Shown here: positions 1-5,194 of the stretch, piece by piece
Numbering within the stretch: position 1 is the stretch's first letter
How the letters are laid out: every line of letters begins with the position of its first letter
From: an uncultured Oscillibacter sp.
Lineage (GTDB): Bacteria > Bacillota > Clostridia > Oscillospirales > Oscillospiraceae
Assembly (NCBI GenBank): GCA_937884915.1
Contig: CALAAN010000205.1
Location: forward strand, 1-13,254
DNA length: 13,254 bases
Direction: 5' to 3'
The notes under the pieces: generated by a model
Database searches by the model: none
What the model was told of the DNA's origin: nothing
The model's input: the letters and a program-made list of their open reading frames with translations, nothing else
Position numbers and translations under genes: made by a program

Positions 1-21
1 CCCGGATAGCTGGGAACACGA

Positions 22-561
22 TCACGCATAAACTTTTACCTCCTTTGTATCTTTCCAGAGAAAACCATTTGTAGGCTTTCCAAGCGTTAAACTCTGACAA
101 ATCGAGCCGGCCGAAACATTCGCCCGGCGCGAAGCCTCCATAATGCTGTAGTAGTCACAAACAAATTCACCAGACGGCAGGAACTGAGCAACTTTCCGGC
201 CTTTTGTTCGCGCCTGCCGATAGCTGCACGTCCCGTAATTGTTGTTGTACGTACTGTCGCACCACTCGAGGTTTTCAGCATTGTTGTTGCGCTTGTTCTC
301 GTCTTTGTGGTTGATCATTGGTAAATTCTCAGGGTTTTCCAAAAACGCCTCTCCGACGAGCCGGTGCACCAATTTTGTTGCTTTGACTCCGTTCTTGGTC
401 AGGCCGACTTTTTCGTAACCGTTTCCGCTGACGGTTGCTCGGAGGATGCGCTCTTTCTTGGTTCTTCCGATTGTGTCAACATACGAGGCTCGTCTCACTC
501 TGCCCTCGCTGCTTATCCAGTAGCGGTTTTCATAGCCTTTAATCGGCTTCCATATTTCCAA
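22..561 (-). CDS. Free-standing HNH homing endonuclease (NUMOD4-HNH-NUMOD1)
   Basis: A 179-residue DNA endonuclease of the homing type; such enzymes nick or cut cognate phage alleles and spread their own gene. Visible in order: a NUMOD4-like N-terminus (residues 2-50, WKPIKGYENRYWISSEGRVRR-type start), an HNH_3-type nuclease core (about 60-107) with His66 in the VHRLV segment, the INHKDENKRNNN segment with His85 and Asn92/93, and a closing NLEWC motif, then a NUMOD1-like DNA-binding tail (about 122-170, ending NGFLWKD). The start is TTG at 561; no in-frame ATG lies nearby, and AGGAGG sits 9 nt upstream, overlapping the stop of the preceding tail gene. The gene starts 13 nt after that gene and looks less GC-rich than its neighbours, suggesting recent acquisition. 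No intron boundaries are apparent, so I infer a free-standing element. Its target site is unknown. Confidence 0.9.
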   Translation of the reverse strand: MEIWKPIKGYENRYWISSEGRVRRASYVDTIGRTKKERILRATVSGNGYEKVGLTKNGVKATKLVHRLVGEAFLENPENLPMINHKDENKRNNNAENLEWCDSTYNNNYGTCSYRQARTKGRKVAQFLPSGEFVCDYYSIMEASRRANVSAGSICQSLTLGKPTNGFLWKDTKEVKVYA

Positions 562-570
562 AGCGCTTAA

Positions 571-576
571 CCTCCT
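571..576 (-). promoter_or_regulatory. Ribosome binding site that decides the TTG start of the HNH gene
   Basis: A perfect AGGAGG on the minus strand, 9 nt before the TTG at 561. It overlaps the TAG stop of the upstream tail-tip gene (575-577). Together with the lack of a usable in-frame ATG, it supports the TTG start and translation linked to the tail cluster. Confidence 0.7.
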
Positions 577-1252
577 AAACTTCCCCGGAGTACAGTTCTC
601 CGGCGTAGTACCATGCCGCCATCATGTTGGTGATGAGCGCGTCGACGTCGAGCAGGATTCGCTCGATGTCGTTCGCTTCGGCAAAGGTCAATTTTTCCAT
701 GTCTGCCGGGGTTTCCGGCGTTTCCTCGTACACCGCAAGGGCTGCGCGAATCGCCGCAACGTCGGCGAGATACGCGGCCAGCTGCGCGGGCGTGGGAATG
801 TCCGTAACCGTCCAGTCGATTTTTGGGCTGACCGTCACGGCGTAGCCCTGTGCGTTCAGCCGCCCTGCGACGTAGTTTACGGCGGAGCCGACGCGGTTTA
901 GGTCAGTGGCGTTGTACGCGCCTTTCAGTCCCGCGTTCCACTCGGTTTTCTCTGCGTCGGTCATCGCTCCGTAGCCCTTTTGGGCGAGCGATGCGACGCG
1001 GTCAACATCCGCTTGCGTTCTGTCGGTGATGAGCTTCAACAGGCCGTAGTAGAGCGTAAACTCGTAGTTTGTACTTGTTCCGGCGCTGTTGATGGCGGTC
1101 AGAGCGACGAGGTACGTGTCGTCGCTTGCCCTGTCCGCGATTGCCTGCCATGCCACACCTACCAGCGTCCATGTGTACGCCTTGCCGTTTACCGTACCGG
1201 AGACATACACAATATCGGACGGGAGAGAGACGGTGATCTCCTGCGTGCTCAT
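575..1252 (-). CDS. Tail-tip/baseplate protein with N-terminal Ig-like module and C-terminal YYAGELYSGEV tag
   Basis: A 225-residue phage protein of a type seen at the end of tail modules in Clostridia prophages; its exact role is not known to me. Residues 1-75 form a short beta-rich module (VNGKAYTWTL ... INSAGTS ... LLKLITDRT) that resembles the N-terminus of the neighbouring Ig-repeat protein. Residues 76-205 are alpha-helical, containing GLKGAYNATDLNRVG and an IPTPAQLAAYL segment, which I recall as a recurrent domain in clostridial prophage tail proteins. The last residues, WYYAGELYSGEV, match the C-terminal tag of the glycine-rich adhesin at 2154-3347. The ATG shares ATGA with the stop of the upstream gene and has no convincing Shine-Dalgarno sequence, so translation probably depends on coupling. 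I infer a tail-tip, baseplate or fibre component. Confidence 0.7.
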   Translation of the reverse strand: MSTQEITVSLPSDIVYVSGTVNGKAYTWTLVGVAWQAIADRASDDTYLVALTAINSAGTSTNYEFTLYYGLLKLITDRTQADVDRVASLAQKGYGAMTDAEKTEWNAGLKGAYNATDLNRVGSAVNYVAGRLNAQGYAVTVSPKIDWTVTDIPTPAQLAAYLADVAAIRAALAVYEETPETPADMEKLTFAEANDIERILLDVDALITNMMAAWYYAGELYSGEV

Positions 1253-2151
1253 TCGATTGTGACCGAGATGACCATCGTTTTACCTGCGTCGACCGGGTTC
1301 GGCGTAATCGTCGCAGATTTGATAACGGGGACGGAGGTATCAAGCGTGACCGTGCGCGTGACCGTGGACACCTTGCCCGCCGCATCTGTCGCGGTGACGA
1401 CGATGGTGTTCGAGCCTTCGGCAAGCGTGATCGCCTTCGTAAACGCGCCGCCCGTGCCGACCGTGACCGCGCCCTGATCGACGCCGTTTAACTTGACCTT
1501 GATCGTGACCGGCGACGAGGTCGCGTCGTTTGTCGTACCTGCGACGGTCAGCGACGAGTTATTTGTAATGAGGTTGTCCACCGGAGCCGTGATGTTGAGC
1601 GTCGGCGGGACGGTGTCGACCGTGTACGTCGTGGACTTCTGCGTTGCACTGTTGCCGTCGTGGTCTTTGCAGTCGACCGTGACCGTGTGGGAGCCGTCAC
1701 TAAGGGCAGACGCTGGCGTGTACGTCACGCTGTATCCGTTTGTGACGGCCGTATTGGTCAGCGTCGCCGCTGCGACCGCTGTGCCGTCAAGCTTGACGAC
1801 AAGCGACGTCAGATCAACGCCGGAGCCTTCCGCCTCGTCCGTGATGGTAAACACGACCGGCTGCTTGTTGTTGGACACATACGCACCGGAGGACGGGGAG
1901 ACGATCGTGATGACCGGAGCGATGCGCTCTTTGACGTAGAGCTTTAAGCCCGATACCGTCGACGCATCGGCCGATGCGGTCGTGCCTGCCGTGTTGGTGG
2001 CCTCGACTTTGACGTTGTAATACCCGCCGCTCTGGTTATACGATGTTTTGCCGGGCGCTGTGATCGACGCCTCGTATTTGCCTGTAGACGAGTTGAGCGT
2101 CAGGGTATGCCATGTGCCATTTACTTGCGCGCGAACTGTTTTGATTGCCAT
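1249..2151 (-). CDS. Tail fibre/adhesin-like protein with bacterial Ig-like repeats
   Basis: A 300-residue beta-rich protein. Residues 1-75 are an N-terminal module (QVNGTWHTLTL ... ATNTAGTT ... SGLKLYVKER). Residues 78-179 and 181-272 are two Ig-like domains of the bacterial extracellular type; both open with a PP/AP-x-hydrophobic-x-h-x-x-P motif (APVITIVSP, PPTLNITAP) and end in DG/DAAG-N/K-h-(S/T) strands typical of such repeats. Residues 274-300 (SATITPNPVDAGKTMVISVTIE) match a segment near the C-terminus of the glycine-rich adhesin. There is no signal peptide, as expected of a virion protein. GAGGTG precedes the ATG, and the gene begins 2 nt after the adhesin gene. It is probably a tail-tip appendage or spacer that binds the host surface. 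The fold is well supported by pattern; the receptor is not knowable from sequence. Confidence 0.75.
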   Translation of the reverse strand: MAIKTVRAQVNGTWHTLTLNSSTGKYEASITAPGKTSYNQSGGYYNVKVEATNTAGTTASADASTVSGLKLYVKERIAPVITIVSPSSGAYVSNNKQPVVFTITDEAEGSGVDLTSLVVKLDGTAVAAATLTNTAVTNGYSVTYTPASALSDGSHTVTVDCKDHDGNSATQKSTTYTVDTVPPTLNITAPVDNLITNNSSLTVAGTTNDATSSPVTIKVKLNGVDQGAVTVGTGGAFTKAITLAEGSNTIVVTATDAAGKVSTVTRTVTLDTSVPVIKSATITPNPVDAGKTMVISVTIE

Positions 2152-2153
2152 AT

Positions 2154-3347
2154 TTACACCTCGCCAGCGTAGATGTCGCCGGAGTAGTAATAGTACGGCT
2201 CAAGGATCTTGACCGCCTCCGTGACCTCTACGGATAATTTGGTTGCGCTGTTGATATTGACCGGATTCGGGGCAAAAGCCGCCGAAGTGATCTCAAAAAT
2301 CTTAACGACGAAGCCCTCGCTTGTTTTTGCAGAGATCGTCGTCGGGTCGCTGTCGCCCTCGGAGTTATAGGCGACGAGCTTGTAGGTGTATGTGTTGTTG
2401 GGCTCGACGCTTGAATCCGTGTACGTCGTGCCGGTTTGTGTGGAGATAAGCGTCCCGTCCCTGTACAGCTTGTAGCCTGTACATTCGACCGCGCCCCACG
2501 CGAGGGAAAGGCTAAAATAGTCCTTTGCCGTCTGCCGGAAGTTTGCAGGAGCGTCAGGAACTTGCTTGTACAGCTCGAGGCAGGTAATTCGCGCGTAGCC
2601 ATCGCCGGAGTGTCCTGTTTCAGCCGCCCCGCCGGGCGCGGTAAACGACGTGTTGCCCGCCTTGGTGCTGGCGTTGGTCAGATAATACGCCGCGCCGAGC
2701 AGATAGCCGCTCGGGGCGTTGGAGCCTGTCCAGACAAAGCCGGAACCACCACCGCCGCCGCGGTCGTCATCGCCGGAGCCGTCCGGGTAAGAGCCGCCGC
2801 CGCCGTACCATCCGCCGCCGCCTGCGCCAGCATAGCCGCTGCTCGCCGCCTTTCCCTCGCCGCCTTGGCCGAATGTTCCGGCGTTTCCGCTGCCGCCCGT
2901 GCCTCCGGCCGCCTGCGTGCCGCCGCCACCGCCTGAGCCGTAGCTTTGCGTCGCCGTGCCGCCCGTCTCGCCGCCTCCGTACATGCCGTTTTTGTTCGTC
3001 GCGCCGTCAGAGCCGCCGCCGCCCGCTACGATGACGCGGGCATACAAACTGTCTGTGCCGACGCGAATATCCGTCGCGCCGCCGCCGCCGTTGTATGTCG
3101 AGCGTTTGCCGCCGCCGTTAAAGCCGCCGTTTGTCTTGCCCGTATTGCCGGAGCCGCCGACGTAGACATACAGGGTGGTTTGCTTCTCGAGCGAGATTTC
3201 GCCGACGCTGTACCCGCCGAGGCCGCCGTAGGACGTGCTGCTGCGATAGCCGCCCTGCGCGCCCCAGCATTCCAGCTTGTAGCGGCCGGGCTTAAGGGTA
3301 ACGGTTTGCTTTGCTCCCGTGTAAGCGTAGTTTGTTACTGTGCTCAT
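2154..3347 (-). CDS. Glycine-rich tail adhesin with ALK-type Gly-rich domain and fibronectin type III domain
   Basis: A 397-residue probable receptor-binding or tail-tip protein. Residues 1-258 form a glycine-rich domain: a beta-rich opening with YKLECWGAQGG and GGLGGYSVGEI, then long Gly tracts (GGGG at about 79-90, 108-112, 138-143, 176-185, 197-201), closing with TGHSGDGYARITCLEL. This layout is that of the Gly_rich/ALK-LTK domain family, which also occurs in phage and bacterial surface proteins. Residues 263-345 read as a fibronectin type III domain (PDAPANFRQT ... LSLAWGAVECTGYKLYRDG ... NTYTYKLVAYNSEGDSD). Residues 346-397 hold a PNPV module and end in YYYYSGDIYAGEV. AGGTG lies upstream of the ATG, 3 nt after the hub gene's stop. 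By analogy with T4-like adhesins built of polyglycine helices, the Gly region may present receptor-contact loops; that is inference. Confidence 0.75.
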   Translation of the reverse strand: MSTVTNYAYTGAKQTVTLKPGRYKLECWGAQGGYRSSTSYGGLGGYSVGEISLEKQTTLYVYVGGSGNTGKTNGGFNGGGKRSTYNGGGGATDIRVGTDSLYARVIVAGGGGSDGATNKNGMYGGGETGGTATQSYGSGGGGGTQAAGGTGGSGNAGTFGQGGEGKAASSGYAGAGGGGWYGGGGSYPDGSGDDDRGGGGGSGFVWTGSNAPSGYLLGAAYYLTNASTKAGNTSFTAPGGAAETGHSGDGYARITCLELYKQVPDAPANFRQTAKDYFSLSLAWGAVECTGYKLYRDGTLISTQTGTTYTDSSVEPNNTYTYKLVAYNSEGDSDPTTISAKTSEGFVVKIFEITSAAFAPNPVNINSATKLSVEVTEAVKILEPYYYYSGDIYAGEV

Positions 3348-3350
3348 TCG

Positions 3351-4802
3351 TTACGCACCTGCCAGCGTCAGGCTTGCGGCGACGGTGTTTGATAGCGTGA
3401 TCTCCATTTTGGCGATATTGCCCGTCACGGTCGTGCCCCACGGTGTGGGGACGGTGACGCAATCGCCGAGGATTTCACCGTCAAGCACGATCTTCGCGTT
3501 GGCCTGATCTCGTTTTGCGTAGTAGTCATAGACGCGCTGCGCGGTCGTCTGGCCGATGGCCGGAGAGACAAGCGTCGCGTCAGTCACCTTTTTTTCGTTC
3601 GACTTCGTGTTTGCCGTGACGTTGGGATTTGTCACGGTATATACCGTCTGCGTGTCGGTGTACTTCTTTCCGCCGATCTCCACGCCGCCATTGGCGTCCT
3701 CGGCGTAGGAATGAGCGGTAACCGAAACCGACGTGACGAGCGCGTCCGTCGTGACCGTTGCGCCTTGGTAGGTTCTGCCCTCGCCGATGACCTCTGTTGT
3801 GTCGTCGAGGGTAAAGACGCGGATTTCGTACCCGCCATCCGTCGCCGCACACACGCCCCACGCAAAAAGCACCTGCTGCAAAGCAGCCCGCTTTGTCGTG
3901 GCTTGGATGATGCCGGAGAGGTTGACGTCCGCGACCGTGCCAAAGTCGACGTCGAAGTCGTCGCCGACGATCTCCGTAAAGAGTGTCTTGGCGGATTTTT
4001 CGGTGTAGACGCCGCCAGCAAAAGCCGCGTCGTCCAGCACGCCGAGCGAGTCCTTGCAGTCGATTTTATAAACGCTTGTCGACGATCTCGCGGACTGGTT
4101 GATGTAGTACACGCCGATAAGATGATTGTCCGTCCATGCCTCGACCGGCTGCTTCTCCTGAAAGAGATACGCAACATTCGCTCGGTTATCCAGTGTCCAC
4201 GTCATGGTGGAGGTCGGCAGCTCGACGCCGACTGGGTGCATTTCCTGCACGATCTGGACGTTGCGCAACTCCTCCATGCCAAATTCGCGGATGACGCCGA
4301 AGACGATTCCGGTAAGCCTCGCATACCGCCGCGGCAGCCACGTTTTTTTGATCGTCAGGACGATCTTGTCAAACGCGACGACTGTCTGCTCGCAAAACTG
4401 AATATCGGACGTCACAGCAAAATCTTTGCTTATCTTTAGCGTCGTCCCCTGATACCACGCGATATTCACAAGCGACGGTCGGCCGGGAAAATCGGACATA
4501 AGCGTTACGCCGACGGACGAATACGCCTGCGAAAATGTGATCGTGATAACGGGCACGTTTTCAAAAGCGCAGTCTGCGCCGGACATGGCCGACGACCAAA
4601 AAGAAACCGTCTGTCCGTTATGGACGCCCCGTGAGCCGTCCAAAGCCCATTGATTTAGTTCCAGCGTAGCAAGCGCCGCTGTCGTGCCGTCGCCGACCAG
4701 CTCAGTGGGGGAGGAAAACCCATTTTCTGAGCTGGTGGCGACGGTCGCGTTACCCGCGGCTCCCGGCGCAATATCCTTGTAGACGATTTTTGATGTGCTC
4801 AT
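3351..4802 (-). CDS. Tail hub/baseplate protein (tail-associated, Tal/gp27-like position)
   Basis: A 483-residue protein following the tape measure and distal-tail-position genes, where siphoviruses encode the tail hub or tail-associated protein. Residues about 1-170 look like a beta-sandwich attachment domain (VPVITITFSQAYSSVGVTL ... VNIAWYQGTTL), in style like a galactose-binding or jelly-roll fold. Residues about 175-483 look hub-like: VQEMHPVGVELPTSTMTWTLDN, then an interior with YYINQSARSSTSVYKIDCKDSLGVLDD, and a C-terminal end ILGDCVTVPTPWGTTVTGNIAKMEITLSN, similar to the closing beta-strands of hub proteins in clostridial phages. I chose the ATG at 4802 because it forms an ATGA overlap with the upstream stop and AGGTGA lies 5 nt before it; an open extension to 4991 is spurious. 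No protease or muramidase motif is evident. The hub assignment rests mainly on gene order. Confidence 0.65.
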   Translation of the reverse strand: MSTSKIVYKDIAPGAAGNATVATSSENGFSSPTELVGDGTTAALATLELNQWALDGSRGVHNGQTVSFWSSAMSGADCAFENVPVITITFSQAYSSVGVTLMSDFPGRPSLVNIAWYQGTTLKISKDFAVTSDIQFCEQTVVAFDKIVLTIKKTWLPRRYARLTGIVFGVIREFGMEELRNVQIVQEMHPVGVELPTSTMTWTLDNRANVAYLFQEKQPVEAWTDNHLIGVYYINQSARSSTSVYKIDCKDSLGVLDDAAFAGGVYTEKSAKTLFTEIVGDDFDVDFGTVADVNLSGIIQATTKRAALQQVLFAWGVCAATDGGYEIRVFTLDDTTEVIGEGRTYQGATVTTDALVTSVSVTAHSYAEDANGGVEIGGKKYTDTQTVYTVTNPNVTANTKSNEKKVTDATLVSPAIGQTTAQRVYDYYAKRDQANAKIVLDGEILGDCVTVPTPWGTTVTGNIAKMEITLSNTVAASLTLAGA

Positions 4803-5191
4803 GGCTTCACCTGCGCGTCCATCGGGACAAAGTTGATCTCGATCTCGTCCCACACGTTTGCGCCGTCCGCCGCACTTCTGAGCGAGCGCGTGCCACTCGT
4901 GTAGTACGCCTGATACGAGATCGACTTCTGCCCGTCCGCCGCTTCGAGGGTGACGTAGTCGTCCACGCTGTGTGCGATAAGGTAATCCCACAGAGCGTCA
5001 AAGTCAGCGTTGCTTTTCCCGTTGAAGAAAGTGATCTTGTGGCCGATGTACGTACCGATCACGTCGCGGATCATCCGGCCGGACATCACGCGCCCGGCAT
5101 TGGAGCCGTCGAGGACGTTAAAGGTTTCCTCGATGTCTGAGATGGCAACGGTGACGTCGAACGCCTTGCCGTTGATTTTGCAATAGTTCAT
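4799..5191 (-). CDS. Small tail protein in the distal-tail position
   Basis: A 130-residue protein starting MNYCKINGKAFDV, a start I recall from small tail proteins of clostridial prophages that lie immediately after the tape measure gene. Other visible segments are GRVMSGRMIRDVIGTYIGHKITF and a closing WDEIEINFVPMDAQ. It is much shorter than typical distal tail (Dit) proteins, so it may be a minimal Dit-like ring protein or a tape-measure-to-hub adaptor. GGAGGGG lies 7 nt before the ATG, within the end of the tape measure gene, leaving a 3-nt gap between the genes. Its stop overlaps the start of the hub gene (ATGA). The tail role is strongly supported by context; the exact function is inferred. 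Confidence 0.65.
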   Translation of the reverse strand: MNYCKINGKAFDVTVAISDIEETFNVLDGSNAGRVMSGRMIRDVIGTYIGHKITFFNGKSNADFDALWDYLIAHSVDDYVTLEAADGQKSISYQAYYTSGTRSLRSAADGANVWDEIEINFVPMDAQVKP

Positions 5192-5194
5192 CCG

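Noticed and set aside
1245..1275. Frameshift or sequencing error splitting one fibre gene at the 1249-1252 junction
   Set aside because: Both proteins have complete module boundaries: the downstream one starts with its own N-terminal module. No homopolymer or slippery site lies there, so two real genes are more likely.
2735..3130. GCC/GGC-rich tract as a G-quadruplex or simple-repeat element
   Set aside because: G runs are mostly two long and the tract follows the Gly codons of the adhesin; it is a coding consequence.
4803..4991. Extension of the hub protein by 63 residues to a start at 4991
   Set aside because: The added part is Arg/Gly-rich, lies wholly inside the preceding gene in another frame and has no RBS, while the ATG at 4802 has AGGTGA and an ATGA junction.
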